A stretch of DNA of 64,000 nucleotides from Xanthomonas sp. F10. GTDB lineage: Bacteria; Pseudomonadota; Gammaproteobacteria; Xanthomonadales; Xanthomonadaceae. The position numbers and the translations under genes were made by a program. The stretch's first letter is position 1, and each line of letters starts with the position of its first letter. Positions 18,038-26,468 of this stretch are shown here, in pieces. The notes under the pieces were generated by a model. It did no database searches, had not been told where the DNA came from, and saw only the letters and a program-made list of their open reading frames with translations. The DNA lies in assembly GCF_014206815.1 (NCBI RefSeq), contig NZ_JACHNP010000001.1:62001-126000 (forward strand), given 5' to 3'.

Positions 18038-19395
18038 CCAAGACCCTTTCTGTTTTTCTCGCCGCCCTGATGGCGGTCGCCGGCGTGTCCGCTCCGGCCG
18101 CCGCGCAACAAACCCAACCGCTGGACCGCATCGCCGCGGTGGTCGACGAGGATGTCGTGCTGCAGAGCGAGCTGGATCGTGCCGTGCGCAACGTGAAGGC
18201 GCAGTATGCCGGCCGCGAGGCGCAGCTGCCGCCGGATAACGTACTGCAGCGGCAGGTGCTCGAGCGTCTGATCCTGGTCAAGCTGCAGGTCGCGCGCGCC
18301 AACAGCACCGGCATCCGCGTCGGCGACGACGAGCTGAACCGCGCCATCGCCAGCATCGCCCAGCAGAACGGCACCGACGTGGACGGCCTGCGCAAGAAGC
18401 TGGCCGCCGACGGTATGTCCTACACCGACTTCCGCAACTCGGTGCGCGACGAGATCACCGTGCAGCGCCTGCGCCAGAGCTTCGCGCAGAGCCGCATCAA
18501 CGTCAGCGAGGCCGAAGTCGACGCGGCGCTGGCGCAGCAGGCCACCACCGGCGCCCAGTACCACCTGGCGCACATCCTGGTCGGCCTGCCGGAAGGCGCG
18601 ACCGCCGAGCAGATCAAGACCGCCCAGGGCAAGATCGACGGGGTCAAGAACCTGATCGACAAGGGCGAGATCGACTTCAACGCCGCCGCGGTGCGCTACT
18701 CCGACAGCCCCAATGCGCTGGAAGGCGGCGACCTGGGCTGGCGCAGCCTGGACGAAATCCCCAATGCGTTCGCGCAGCTGATCCGCGACATGAAGCCGGG
18801 CCAGGTGGTCGGCCCGCTGCGCGGCCCCAGCGGCTTCCAGCTGCTGAAGCTGATCGAGGTGCGCGATGCCTCGGCCAATCCGGAAAAGAAGACCGTCACC
18901 GAGTACCACGCCCGCCACATCCTGATCCGGGTCAACGACGCGCAGCCCGACGCGGCCGCCAAGGCCAAGATCGAGACCCTGCGTGCGCGCATCGCCGGCG
19001 GCGCCGACTTCCAGGCCGTGGCCAAGGAAGCCTCCGAAGACACCAACAGCCGCAGCCAGGGCGGCGACCTGGGCTGGTTCCCGGCCGACGCGTTCGGCCC
19101 GGACTTCGGCCAGCACGTGGCGAGCCTGCAGGACGGCCAGATCTCGCAGCCGTTCCGTACCGAGGCCGGCTGGCACATCGTGCAGCGCGTCGGCGAGCGC
19201 CAGACCGACGTGACCAGCGACACCCAGCGCGCCCAGGTCCGCGAAACCATCGGCCGCCGCAAGCTGGAAGAGGAATACAACCGCTTCCTGCAGGAAATGC
19301 GCGGCGAAGCCTACGTCGACATGCGCGTGGGCAACACCGACGCCGCCACCGCGCCGGCGGCCACGCCGGCGCCGGCGCCCGCCGCCAAGCCCTGA
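18034..19395 (+). CDS. surA: Periplasmic peptidyl-prolyl isomerase/chaperone SurA
   Basis: A 453-residue chaperone for outer-membrane proteins such as LptD. A signal peptide (to about residue 25, PAAAQQ) is followed by the N-terminal chaperone domain DRIAAVVDEDVVLQSELDRA. Two parvulin domains follow: about 170-270 (YHLAHILVGLPEGA to SGFQLLKLIEV) and 285-385 (YHARHILIRV to GWHIVQRVGE), each with the GGDLGW motif. The Ala/Pro-rich tail is unusual but common in this genus. The ATG overlaps the lptD stop, and pdxA starts three bases after the surA stop, so lptD-surA-pdxA form an operon. Confidence 0.96.
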   Translation: MTKTLSVFLAALMAVAGVSAPAAAQQTQPLDRIAAVVDEDVVLQSELDRAVRNVKAQYAGREAQLPPDNVLQRQVLERLILVKLQVARANSTGIRVGDDELNRAIASIAQQNGTDVDGLRKKLAADGMSYTDFRNSVRDEITVQRLRQSFAQSRINVSEAEVDAALAQQATTGAQYHLAHILVGLPEGATAEQIKTAQGKIDGVKNLIDKGEIDFNAAAVRYSDSPNALEGGDLGWRSLDEIPNAFAQLIRDMKPGQVVGPLRGPSGFQLLKLIEVRDASANPEKKTVTEYHARHILIRVNDAQPDAAAKAKIETLRARIAGGADFQAVAKEASEDTNSRSQGGDLGWFPADAFGPDFGQHVASLQDGQISQPFRTEAGWHIVQRVGERQTDVTSDTQRAQVRETIGRRKLEEEYNRFLQEMRGEAYVDMRVGNTDAATAPAATPAPAPAAKP

Positions 19396-19398
19396 TCC

Positions 19399-20376
19399 AT
19401 GCGTCCCTCGCTCGCGCTGGTGCCGGGCGAGCCGGGCGGGATCGGCCCGGAGCTGTGCGTGCGGCTGGCGCAACAGCCGCGTCACGATTGCCAGCTCCTG
19501 GCCTTCGCCGATCCCGACACCTTGCGCGCCGCCGCCGCGGCGCTGGCGCTGCCGCTGCAGTTGCTGCCCGAATCCAGTCCCGCCCTCGCCCCTGGCGACC
19601 TGCGCCTGCGCACGGTCGCCAATGCCGTGCCCAGCCGCTTCGGCGCGACCGAGCCGGCCAATGCCGCGGCAGTGATCGCCGCGCTGACCCAGGCCGCCGA
19701 CGCCTGCCTGAGCGGCGAACTGGCCGGCATGGTCACCGGCCCGGTGCACAAGGCCGCGATCAACGCCGGCGGCATCGCCTACACCGGCACTACTGAACTG
19801 TTAGCCCAGCACGCCGGCCGCGAGGTGGTGATGATGCTGGCCAACGCCATCGTGCGCGTGGCCCTGGTCACCACCCATCTACCGCTGCGCGCGGTCGCCG
19901 ATGCGCTCACGCCGGCGCTGCTGGAACGCAGCCTGCGCATCACCGAGGCCGCCCTGCGCCGCGAGTTCGGCATCGCCACCCCGACCATCGCGGTGTTGGG
20001 GCTGAACCCGCATGCCGGCGAAGATGGTCACCTGGGCCTCGAGGAGATCCAGGTGATGCAACCGGTGCTGGACGCATTGCGCGCGGAGGGCATGCGCCTG
20101 CTCGGTCCGCTGCCGGCCGATACCGCGTTCCTGCCGCAGAAGCTGGCGAGCGTGGACGCGGTGCTGGCGATGTACCACGACCAGGGCCTGCCGGTGCTCA
20201 AGTACAGCGGATTCGAGCAGGCGGTGAACCTGACCCTGGGCCTGCCCTACCCGCGCGTCGCGGTCGATCACGGCACCGCGCTGGAGTTGGCCGGCCGCGG
20301 CGTGGCCGACCCGTCCAGCCTGTTCGCCGCCACCGCGCTGTGTGCGCAACTGGCCGCACGACGCGCGCAGTCCTAG
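19399..20376 (+). CDS. pdxA: 4-hydroxythreonine-4-phosphate dehydrogenase
   Basis: A 325-residue NAD-dependent enzyme of pyridoxal 5'-phosphate synthesis that oxidises 4-phosphohydroxythreonine. It starts SLALVPGEPGGIGPELCVRL. Metal and substrate motifs are visible: TGPVHKAAINAGGI, LVTTHLPLRAV (metal-binding His), GLNPHAGEDGHLG, and MYHDQGLPVLKYSGFEQAVN (metal-binding His). The C-terminal VDHGTALELAGRGVADPSS is also typical. It follows surA by three bases in the usual surA-pdxA-rsmA order. Confidence 0.96.
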   Translation: MRPSLALVPGEPGGIGPELCVRLAQQPRHDCQLLAFADPDTLRAAAAALALPLQLLPESSPALAPGDLRLRTVANAVPSRFGATEPANAAAVIAALTQAADACLSGELAGMVTGPVHKAAINAGGIAYTGTTELLAQHAGREVVMMLANAIVRVALVTTHLPLRAVADALTPALLERSLRITEAALRREFGIATPTIAVLGLNPHAGEDGHLGLEEIQVMQPVLDALRAEGMRLLGPLPADTAFLPQKLASVDAVLAMYHDQGLPVLKYSGFEQAVNLTLGLPYPRVAVDHGTALELAGRGVADPSSLFAATALCAQLAARRAQS

Positions 20377-20486
20377 GCCCGAACGGCGTTCGCCGATCTG
20401 CCGCAACCCGACGTTCCCGGTGATGCCGGTCGCGGCCAACGCCGCTGCTACGTGGCCGCATGCGCGCGCCACCCCGTGCATGCCGA

Positions 20487-20492
20487 TAAAAT
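20487..20492 (+). promoter_or_regulatory. -10-like box of rsmA, leaderless start
   Basis: TAAAAT lies eight bases before the ATG at 20500, with no Shine-Dalgarno sequence in between and no convincing -35. This spacing would put the transcription start on the start codon, so rsmA is probably read from a leaderless mRNA. The 123-base gap after pdxA shows that rsmA has room for its own promoter. Confidence 0.5.
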
Positions 20493-20499
20493 GCCACGC

Positions 20500-21294
20500 A
20501 TGACTTCCTCTCCCGGCTTCGGCGCCCCGGCCAAGAAATCCCTTGGCCAGCACTTCCTCAGCGACCGCCACTACATCGACAGCATCGTGCGCGCGGTCGA
20601 CCCCAAGCTGGGCGACCGGCTGGTCGAGATCGGCCCCGGCCAGGGCGCGATCACCTTCCCGCTGCTGCGCCGGCACGGCCAGCTGACCGTGATCGAGTTC
20701 GATCGCGACCTGATCGCGCCGCTGACCGCGGCGGCGGCCGGCGTCGGCGAACTGACCATCCTCAACCGCGATGTGCTGTCGGTGGATTTCGCCGCCCTGG
20801 CCGAGGGCGCGCCCATCCGCCTGGTCGGCAACCTGCCGTACAACATTTCCTCGCCGATCCTGTTCCATGCGCTGGACCACGCCGCGGCGATCGCCGACAT
20901 GCACTTCATGCTGCAGAAGGAAGTGGTCGACCGCATGGCCGCCGATCCCGGCAGCAAGGTCTACGGCCGGCTCAGCGTGATGCTGCAGGCCTACTGCGAG
21001 GTGACCTCGCTGTTCGTGGTGCCGCCGGGCGCGTTCCGGCCGCCGCCGAAGGTGGATTCGGCCGTGGTACGGCTGGTGCCGCGGCCGCCGCAGACGGTGG
21101 GCATCGCCGATCCCAAGCGCTTCGCCGATGTGGTCCGTGCCGCATTCGGCCAGCGCCGCAAGACCCTGCGCAACGCCTTGAACGGCGTCTGCGATGCCGC
21201 GCAGTTCGAGGCCGCGGGCGTGCGCCCGGACGCGCGTGCCGAGCAGCTCGAGGTCGCCGACTTCGTGCGCCTGGCCAATAGCGCACAAGCCTGA
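20500..21294 (+). CDS. rsmA: 16S rRNA dimethyladenosine transferase (KsgA)
   Basis: Dimethylates A1518 and A1519 of 16S rRNA. Of several in-frame starts (20452, 20491, 20500), the last is chosen because it gives MTSSPGFGAPAKKSLGQHFL, the usual N-terminus of the family, and fits the -10 box just upstream. Motifs: RLVEIGPGQGAITFPLLRRH (SAM site), LTVIEFDRDL, and the catalytic IRLVGNLPYNISSPILF (N-L-P-Y). PPGAFRPPPKVDSAVVRL is the C-terminal signature. 264 residues is normal. It lies between pdxA and apaG as in other gammaproteobacteria. Confidence 0.95.
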   Translation: MTSSPGFGAPAKKSLGQHFLSDRHYIDSIVRAVDPKLGDRLVEIGPGQGAITFPLLRRHGQLTVIEFDRDLIAPLTAAAAGVGELTILNRDVLSVDFAALAEGAPIRLVGNLPYNISSPILFHALDHAAAIADMHFMLQKEVVDRMAADPGSKVYGRLSVMLQAYCEVTSLFVVPPGAFRPPPKVDSAVVRLVPRPPQTVGIADPKRFADVVRAAFGQRRKTLRNALNGVCDAAQFEAAGVRPDARAEQLEVADFVRLANSAQA

Positions 21295-21567
21295 GCAGAC
21301 GTCCCGCGCGGCCCGCGCATGCATGCGTGGTGCGAAGGTCTGCGCGCGCGTTGCTCTGCTTCTTGCATGCTGGCCCAGGCATCGCCGACCGCGCCGTAGT
21401 CGGCGCCGCAGCATGGCGAGCCGCCCAACACGGATCGCCGCTCCAACGCCCCTCCTGCACACTGCCCGCGGCAACAACAGGCCCGCACGGGCGACTCGCG
21501 CAGGCGGCAGCCAGGGCCGCTGCCGCGCGCCAGCCGCCTCGCAGTGACAACCGTTGACGCATCTCGC
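21295..21567. other. Gap between rsmA and apaG, no gene supported
   Basis: About 270 bases. Short open frames exist, but their composition (Arg/Ala-rich, no ribosome binding sites) suggests chance. I see no palindrome or tRNA. A TTGACG at 21554 is too far (29 bases) from the apaG -10 to pair with it. Confidence 0.5.
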
Positions 21568-21594
21568 CTCAAACGGCAAAACACACTCTAAACT
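21568..21594 (+). promoter_or_regulatory. 27-bp promoter-like element before apaG
   Basis: The element starts CTCAAA and ends CTCTAAACT, with GCA and AACAC between. The same 27 bases recur at 53775 before dusB with 23 identities. TAAACT (21589-21594) looks like a -10 box, and the ATG of apaG begins exactly seven bases after it, so transcription should begin at the start codon. No Shine-Dalgarno sequence is present. Sigma factor not identified. Confidence 0.65.
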
Positions 21595-21600
21595 GTGGGG

Positions 21601-21984
21601 ATGAACGATGACGCCCCCTATCGGATCGAGGTCGAAGTGTCGCCCCGATTCCTCGACGACCAATCGGCGCCGGAGGACGGACGCTACACGTTCGCCTACA
21701 CGATCCGCATCCACAACCGCGGCCGCGTCGCCGCGCGCCTGATCGCCCGCCACTGGGAGATCACCGACGGCAACGGCCGCATCGAGCGCGTGGACGGCGA
21801 TGGCGTGGTCGGCGAACAGCCGCGGCTGCGCCCGGGCGAGGATTTCCGCTACACCTCTGGGCTGGTGCTGGAGACCGAGCACGGCACGATGCGCGGCCAC
21901 TACGACATGGAGGCTGACGACGGCACCCACTTCATCGCCGCGATCGCGCCGTTCGTGCTGTCCGTGCCGCGGACCTTGCACTGA
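21601..21984 (+). CDS. apaG: ApaG/Co2+-Mg2+ efflux-associated protein
   Basis: A 127-residue single-domain protein with a fibronectin type III-like fold; the function is unclear, with reported links to ApaH and to divalent metal resistance in enterics. It starts [20 protein letters not shown] and has the family motifs [30 protein letters not shown] and [20 protein letters not shown]. The ATG at 21601 matches the family N-terminus and the upstream element; a GTG six bases earlier is less likely. Its stop overlaps the apaH ATG by one base, the usual apaG-apaH coupling. Confidence 0.95.
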   Translation: MNDDAPYRIEVEVSPRFLDDQSAPEDGRYTFAYTIRIHNRGRVAARLIARHWEITDGNGRIERVDGDGVVGEQPRLRPGEDFRYTSGLVLETEHGTMRGHYDMEADDGTHFIAAIAPFVLSVPRTLH

Positions 21985-22901
21985 TGGCGGTCTGGGCGAT
22001 CGGCGACCTGCAGGGTTGCTACGACATCACCCAGCAACTGCTGGAGAAGATCCGCTTCGATCCGGCGGTGGACCGGCTGTGGTTCTGCGGCGACCTGGTC
22101 AACCGCGGCGGGCAGTCGCTGGAAACCCTGCGCCTGGTGCACTCGCTGCGCGAACACAGCGTGGTGGTGCTGGGCAACCACAACCTGTCGCTGCTGGCGA
22201 TCGGCGAGCGCAGCCCGGACGAACAGCGCAAGGTCAATCCGGACCTGCAGCGCATCGTGCTGGCCGAGGACCGCGACGAACTGCTGACCTGGCTGCGCAT
22301 GCAGAAGCTGCTGCACGCCGACCGCGAGCTCGGCTGGATGATGATCCACGCCGGCCTGGCGCCGAAGTGGACCACCGCGCTGGCCGAGAAGCACGCGCGC
22401 GAGGTCGAGCAGCAGTTGCACGGCAACGGCTACCGCAAGCTGTTCCGCAACATGTATGGCGACCGCCCGGCATGGTCGCCGGGCCTCACCGGCTACGACC
22501 GCTCGCGCGCGATCATCAACCTGTTCACCCGTGCCCGCTACTGCACCCCGCGCGGGCGCATCGCGATCGAGGAAAAGGGCACACCCGGCACCCAGGCGCA
22601 AGGCCTGTACCCCTGGTTCGAGGTGCCGGGACGGGTCGAGCGCGACCTGAAGATCGTCTGCGGACACTGGTCGACGCTGGGCCTGACCATCACCCAGGGC
22701 GTGCACGCGATCGACACCGGCGCGGTCTGGGGCGGCAAGCTCACCGCCCTGCGCCTGGACAGCGAGGACCTGCAGGTCGTGCAGGTCCCCGGCCGCCCGG
22801 TACAGGGACCACCGCCGGCGGCGCGCAGCGGCACGCCGCGACGGCGCGGCGCACCAAACCGTGGCCAGGCACCGGCTGCCTCTGCGCCCGCGCAGGAGTG
22901 A
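21984..22901 (+). CDS. apaH: Symmetrical bis(5'-nucleosyl)-tetraphosphatase
   Basis: Hydrolyses Ap4A to two ADP. A 305-residue PPP-family metallophosphatase with the metal motifs WAIGDLQGCYD, LWFCGDLVNRGG, VVVLGNHNLSLLAIG and MMIHAGLAPKW, then VCGHWSTLG and IDTGAVWGGKLTALRLD. The C-terminal 35 residues (from about GRPVQGPPPAARS) are a low-complexity Pro/Ala/Arg tail not found in E. coli. The start overlaps apaG by one base. A REP element follows 24 bases after the stop. Confidence 0.95.
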   Translation: MAVWAIGDLQGCYDITQQLLEKIRFDPAVDRLWFCGDLVNRGGQSLETLRLVHSLREHSVVVLGNHNLSLLAIGERSPDEQRKVNPDLQRIVLAEDRDELLTWLRMQKLLHADRELGWMMIHAGLAPKWTTALAEKHAREVEQQLHGNGYRKLFRNMYGDRPAWSPGLTGYDRSRAIINLFTRARYCTPRGRIAIEEKGTPGTQAQGLYPWFEVPGRVERDLKIVCGHWSTLGLTITQGVHAIDTGAVWGGKLTALRLDSEDLQVVQVPGRPVQGPPPAARSGTPRRRGAPNRGQAPAASAPAQE

Positions 22902-22925
22902 GTTTCACGCGCTCCGTTGCGCTCT

Positions 22926-22993
22926 CGTAGGAGCGGCTTCAGCCGCGACAGACGTTCCCTGGAATGCCCGTCGCGGCTGAAGCCGCTCCTACG
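22926..22993. repeat. GTAG-type REP palindrome, copy 4
   Basis: Same arms as the other copies (CGTAGGAGCGGCTTCAGCCG and complement) with about 22 bases between. It lies between the convergent ends of apaH and folA and could serve as a bidirectional transcription stop. Confidence 0.85.
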
Positions 22994-23008
22994 AAAGCCT
23001 GGCGGCGC

Positions 23009-23620
23009 CTACACCGCGCCAGACCGGCGCCGGTAGTCCACGAATTCGAAGGCCAGCGCATGCCGCGCATCGGCCGGGTGCGCCTGCCGCGCCACCACTT
23101 CCCACTGCGCCGGATCGAACGCGGGGAAATGCGCATCGGCACCGTCGACCACGGTGTCGACATGGGTCAGGTACAGCACCTCGGCCAACGGCAGGGCCAG
23201 GGCGAAGATGTCGCCGCCGCCGATCACCGCCAGTTCCGTGGCGCCGGCTTCGCGCGCGGCGTCGATCGCCGCCGGCAGCGATGCCACCGCCTGCATGTCC
23301 GCGAACGGCACCTGCCCGGAACGGGTCATCACCAGGTTCAAGCGCCCGGGCAGCGCGCGCCCCAGCGACTGTGCGGTCTTGCGCCCCATCAGCACCGGCT
23401 TGCCCAGCGTCAGCGCCTTGAACCGCTTGAGATCGTCCGGCAGGCGCCACGGCAGATCGTTGTCGCGGCCGATCGCATTGGCCCGATCCAGCGCCGCAAT
23501 CAGGGAAATCCGGGGCCCAGGCCCCGGGACCCGGGACTCGTCGCTCCGCATCTGCCCCGATGTCGCCGCTTGCGCTTTTGCCGGGTCCCGGGCCCCGGGT
23601 CCCGAGTCCCGGCTGCTCAT
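23009..23620 (-). CDS. folA: Dihydrofolate reductase with repeat-encoded N-terminal extension
   Basis: Reduces dihydrofolate with NADPH, regenerating the cofactor used by ThyA. The DHFR core begins [20 protein letters not shown] and contains [32 protein letters not shown] and [11 protein letters not shown]; it ends FVDYRRRS. About 36 residues precede the core ([15 protein letters not shown]...SRVPGPGP), coded by a GC-rich inverted repeat. The ATG at 23620 overlaps the thyA stop (ATGA), which favours this start; an ATG at 23551 inside the repeat would give a 13-residue extension. No start codon lies directly at the core, so some extension is unavoidable. Third gene of lgt-thyA-folA. Confidence 0.9.
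   Translation of the reverse strand: MSSRDSGPGARDPAKAQAATSGQMRSDESRVPGPGPRISLIAALDRANAIGRDNDLPWRLPDDLKRFKALTLGKPVLMGRKTAQSLGRALPGRLNLVMTRSGQVPFADMQAVASLPAAIDAAREAGATELAVIGGGDIFALALPLAEVLYLTHVDTVVDGADAHFPAFDPAQWEVVARQAHPADARHALAFEFVDYRRRSGAV
23510..23612. repeat. GC-rich inverted repeat inside the folA start region
   Basis: Two arms built from GGGACCCGGGACTCG-type units: 23510-23540 and, inverted, 23581-23612 (CCGGGTCCCGGGCCCCGGGT, then CCCGAGTCCCGG). The 40 bases between are ordinary. Repeats made of such units are common between genes in Xanthomonas; here one sits between thyA and the DHFR core and is translated. Confidence 0.7.
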
Positions 23621-24411
23621 ACGGCCACCGGCGCCTTGATCGCCGGATGCGGGTCGTAGCCCTCGATGGCGATGTCTTCGTAGGTGAAAGCGAACAGATC
23701 GGTGACCTCAGGATTCAGCCGCAGCCGCGGCAACGGCCGCGGCGTGCGCGCCAGTTGTTCGCGCGCCTGTTCGAAATGGTTGGAGTACAGGTGCGCATCG
23801 CCCAGTGTGTGCACGAAATCGCCCACGCCCAGACCGGTGGCCTGCGCCACCATGTGGGTCAGCAGCGCATAGCTGGCGATGTTGAACGGCACGCCGAGGA
23901 AGATGTCGCCGCTGCGCTGGTACAGCTGGCAACTGAGCTTGCCGTCGACCACATAGAACTGGAACAGGCTGTGGCACGGCATCAGCGCCATCTGCGGCAA
24001 TTCGGCCACGTTCCAGGCGCTGATCACCAGCCGCCGCGAATCCGGATTGCGCTTGATCTCGTCCACCAGCCACTGCATCTGGTCGATCTCGCGGCCGTCG
24101 GCGCCGGTCCAGCGCCGCCACTGCTTGCCGTACACCGGGCCGAGTTCGCCCTGCGCATCGGCCCACTCGTCCCAGATGCTGACCTTGTTGTCCTTGAGAT
24201 AGGCGATGTTGGTCTCGCCCTTCAGGAACCACAGCAACTCGTGCACGATCGAGCGCAGGTGCAGCTTCTTGGTGGTGACCAGGGGGAAGCCGTCGTTGAG
24301 GTCGAAACGCATCTGCCAGCCGAACACGCTGCGCGTGCCGGTGCCGGTGCGGTCGGATTTCTCCGCGCCATGCTCCAGCACGTGCTGCAGCAGGTCCAGG
24401 TACTGCTTCAC
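23617..24411 (-). CDS. thyA: Thymidylate synthase
   Basis: Converts dUMP to dTMP using methylene-tetrahydrofolate. 264 residues, exactly the E. coli length. The start is GTG at 24411, overlapping the lgt stop (GTGA); it gives [20 protein letters not shown]. Key motifs: [31 protein letters not shown], the catalytic cysteine in [12 protein letters not shown], and [20 protein letters not shown]. The C-terminal PAIKAPVAV is intact. It is coupled to lgt upstream and to folA downstream through 4-base overlaps. Confidence 0.97.
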   Translation of the reverse strand: MKQYLDLLQHVLEHGAEKSDRTGTGTRSVFGWQMRFDLNDGFPLVTTKKLHLRSIVHELLWFLKGETNIAYLKDNKVSIWDEWADAQGELGPVYGKQWRRWTGADGREIDQMQWLVDEIKRNPDSRRLVISAWNVAELPQMALMPCHSLFQFYVVDGKLSCQLYQRSGDIFLGVPFNIASYALLTHMVAQATGLGVGDFVHTLGDAHLYSNHFEQAREQLARTPRPLPRLRLNPEVTDLFAFTYEDIAIEGYDPHPAIKAPVAV

Positions 24412-25316
24412 TTGGTCACCTCCGGCGGCGGCACCGGCTGCAGCACGGGCGCGCTTCGCGAGCGCCACAACAGGAACACGCCCAACAGGATCAGCGGAAT
24501 GCTCAGCTGCTGCCCGCGGGTCAGCCAATGGAACGCCAGGTAGCCGAGCTGCGCATCCGGCACGCGCACGAATTCCACGGCGAAGCGGAACACGCCGTAC
24601 AGCAGCGCGAACAGGCCGGACACCGCATAGCGCGCGCGCGGCTTCATCGAGAACGTCCACAGCACCACGAACATCACCAGCCCTTCCAGCGCCGCTTCGT
24701 ACAGCTGCGACGGATGACGGGCGTAGCGGTCCAGCAGGCCCGCGGCGTACTGCTGCTGCAGTTGCGCGGCGCTCATCAGGCTCTCCAGCGCCGGTGCGTT
24801 GGCCACTCCATCCGTCGCTGGCGCGTGCGGGAAGATCACGCCCCAGCCGGCGTGGGTCAACTTGCCCCACAACTCGCCGCCGACGAAATTGCCGATGCGG
24901 CCGAAGCCCAGGCCCAGCGGCACCAGCGGCGCGATGAAATCGACGGTGTCGAAGAAATGCAGGCGCGCCTTGCGCGTCCACCACAGGCAGGCCGCCAGCA
25001 CGCCCAGCAGGCCGCCGTGGAAGCTCATGCCGCCGTCCCACACCTTGAAGATCAGCAGCGGATTGGCCAGGAAATCGGACAGCGCGTAGAAGAGCATGTA
25101 GCCGATGCGCCCGCCCAGCACCACGCCGAGCATCGCGTAGAACAGCAGATCGGAAAAGCCGTCCTCGTTCACCCCGGGCAGGCGACCGGCGCGGATGCGG
25201 CGGCGGCCCAGCCACCAGGCCGAGATGAAGCCGGCCAGATACATCAGCCCGTACCAATGCACCTTCACCGGACCGAACGAGAAGGCGATGGGATCGATCT
25301 GGTGGAGATAGGTCAT
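24408..25316 (-). CDS. lgt: Prolipoprotein diacylglyceryl transferase
   Basis: Transfers diacylglycerol to the lipobox cysteine of prolipoproteins in the inner membrane, for example those encoded at 3269, 3715 and 28105. 302 residues with seven hydrophobic segments. [16 protein letters not shown] has the conserved histidine region, and [18 protein letters not shown] is the Lgt signature. [13 protein letters not shown] and [20 protein letters not shown] are further family motifs. First gene of lgt-thyA-folA. Confidence 0.96.
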   Translation of the reverse strand: MTYLHQIDPIAFSFGPVKVHWYGLMYLAGFISAWWLGRRRIRAGRLPGVNEDGFSDLLFYAMLGVVLGGRIGYMLFYALSDFLANPLLIFKVWDGGMSFHGGLLGVLAACLWWTRKARLHFFDTVDFIAPLVPLGLGFGRIGNFVGGELWGKLTHAGWGVIFPHAPATDGVANAPALESLMSAAQLQQQYAAGLLDRYARHPSQLYEAALEGLVMFVVLWTFSMKPRARYAVSGLFALLYGVFRFAVEFVRVPDAQLGYLAFHWLTRGQQLSIPLILLGVFLLWRSRSAPVLQPVPPPEVTK

Positions 25317-25350
25317 GCGCAGGCGTCGGCCGGGGGCAAAGAGCGCCTAT

Positions 25351-25669
25351 TCTGCCACCGACTCCGCTACTTGCCGCGATTTGCGGACGGCACAGTGGGG
25401 TGGCGCTTCATCTGCCGGCAGGCGCACGCGTCTGCCACCGACTCCGCTGCTTGCCGCCATTTGCGGACAGTACAGCGGGGTAGCGCTTCATCTGCCGGCA
25501 GGCGCACGCGTCTGCCACCGACTCCGCTGCTTGCCGCCATTTGCGGACAGTACAGCGGGGTATCGCTTCATCTGCCGGCAGGCGCAGACGTCTGCCAAGG
25601 AATTCGCTGCTTGCCGCGATTGCGCACGGCACAGCGGGGTGGCGCTTCATCTGCCGGCAGGCGCATACG
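25351..25669. repeat. Four tandem copies of an 80-bp unit
   Basis: Head-to-tail units begin at 25351, 25431, 25511 and 25591 with TCTGCCACCGACTCCGCTGC or close variants. Copies 2 and 3 are almost identical, copies 1 and 4 diverged, and copy 4 is one base shorter; a decayed fifth start (TCCACCGCCGACTGCGC) follows at 25670. Each unit contains the perfect palindrome CTGCCGGCAG. The repeat lies directly upstream of lgt and is oriented so that lgt transcription would start from or cross it. All frames through it look non-coding. Confidence 0.85.
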
Positions 25670-25720
25670 TCCACCGCCGACTGCGCGTGTCACCGCTGCA
25701 CAGTCAGACACGTTGCGCAC

Positions 25721-25794
25721 TCCCGTAGGAGCGGCTTCAGCCGCGACGGGATTTATCGGGAAGGCCCGTCGCGGCTGAAGCCGCTCCTACGGGA
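25721..25794. repeat. GTAG-type REP palindrome, copy 5
   Basis: Same family as at 1305. Here the outer bases also pair (TCCCGTAGG with CCTACGGGA), giving the longest stem of the five copies. Confidence 0.85.
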
Positions 25795-25976
25795 GGGATG
25801 CATCGGCGGCAAGTCCGGTGCGGAAACCCAGACCAAGCAAATGGCTTGGATCGACCGCATGTGGGCGGCATCCGCACTCGCCGCATACCTGCCGGAAGCC
25901 AGCCTCCTTGTCCGCCACATCGACGCCAAAACGCCGCGTGTCATCTGGCGGCAGAACACACCCAGACTCCAGGCGC
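25795..25976. other. Gap before the TPM operon end, no gene supported
   Basis: About 180 bases of more balanced composition downstream of the operon at 25977-28105. No hairpin with a T-run or plausible coding frame was seen. Confidence 0.4.
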
Positions 25977-26468
25977 TCAGTCCAGCACGTGCGGCAGGTT
26001 CGGCAGCTCGTTCTCGCCCTGCTGGCCCGGCTGCGCCGGGAAGTGCGCGGCCAGCAGCGCCGAGACTGCGCCGACGCCGGCGATCACCGCCTGCTCCGGC
26101 TGGCCGGCGCGCATGTCGCGCTCGATCAGCGCGCAGACCTGGCGCCACTGCGCCGCGTCCACCCGCCCACGCAGGCCGCGGTCGGCGACGATCTCGATGT
26201 GGTGGTCGGCCAGCAGCAGGTAGATCAGCACGCCGTTGTTGGCCTCGGTATCCCAGGTGCGCAACTGCGCGAAGGCCTGCTCGGCGCGCAGCCGCGGCGC
26301 CACGCCGCGCAGCACCTGCGCCGGCGCCAGGCCCGACTCCACCGCGAACATCACCTGCCCGCTGTGCAGCCGCTCGCCGTCTGCAATCGCCGCGCCGATG
26401 CGCTCCAGGCTGGCCGCCGGGAACAGGCGCTGCGCGGATGGCGCGAACAGGTGCCGGAGCAGGCGCAT
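25977..26468 (-). CDS. TPM-domain protein, second copy
   Basis: A 163-residue protein related to the TPM (TLP18.3/Psb32/MOLO-1) family: ERIGAAIADGERLHSGQVMF, then FAQLRTWDTEANNGVLIYLL, LADHHIEIVADRGL and WRQVCALIERDMRAGQPEQA. No signal peptide is evident; it starts MRLLRHLFAPSAQRLFPAAS. Its ATG overlaps the stop of the upstream TPM gene (ATGA), so it is the third gene of a lemA-TPM-TPM operon. Such proteins often accompany LemA; their biochemical role is not established. Confidence 0.8.
   Translation of the reverse strand: MRLLRHLFAPSAQRLFPAASLERIGAAIADGERLHSGQVMFAVESGLAPAQVLRGVAPRLRAEQAFAQLRTWDTEANNGVLIYLLLADHHIEIVADRGLRGRVDAAQWRQVCALIERDMRAGQPEQAVIAGVGAVSALLAAHFPAQPGQQGENELPNLPHVLD

Noticed and set aside
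20428-20452. Possible sixth REP half-site before rsmA (GTCGCGGCCAACGCCGCTGC, then TACG)
   Set aside because: Only one arm and several mismatches; too degenerate to call.
21554-21559. TTGACG as -35 of apaG
   Set aside because: Distance to the TAAACT box is 29 bases, too long for a sigma-70 spacer.
25351-25669. Possible CRISPR array
   Set aside because: The 80-base units are contiguous with no variable spacers between short repeats, and no cas genes are nearby.
25320-25728. Open frames across the tandem repeat, on both strands
   Set aside because: They only reflect a repeat period whose copies happen to lack stops; no ribosome binding site or family similarity.
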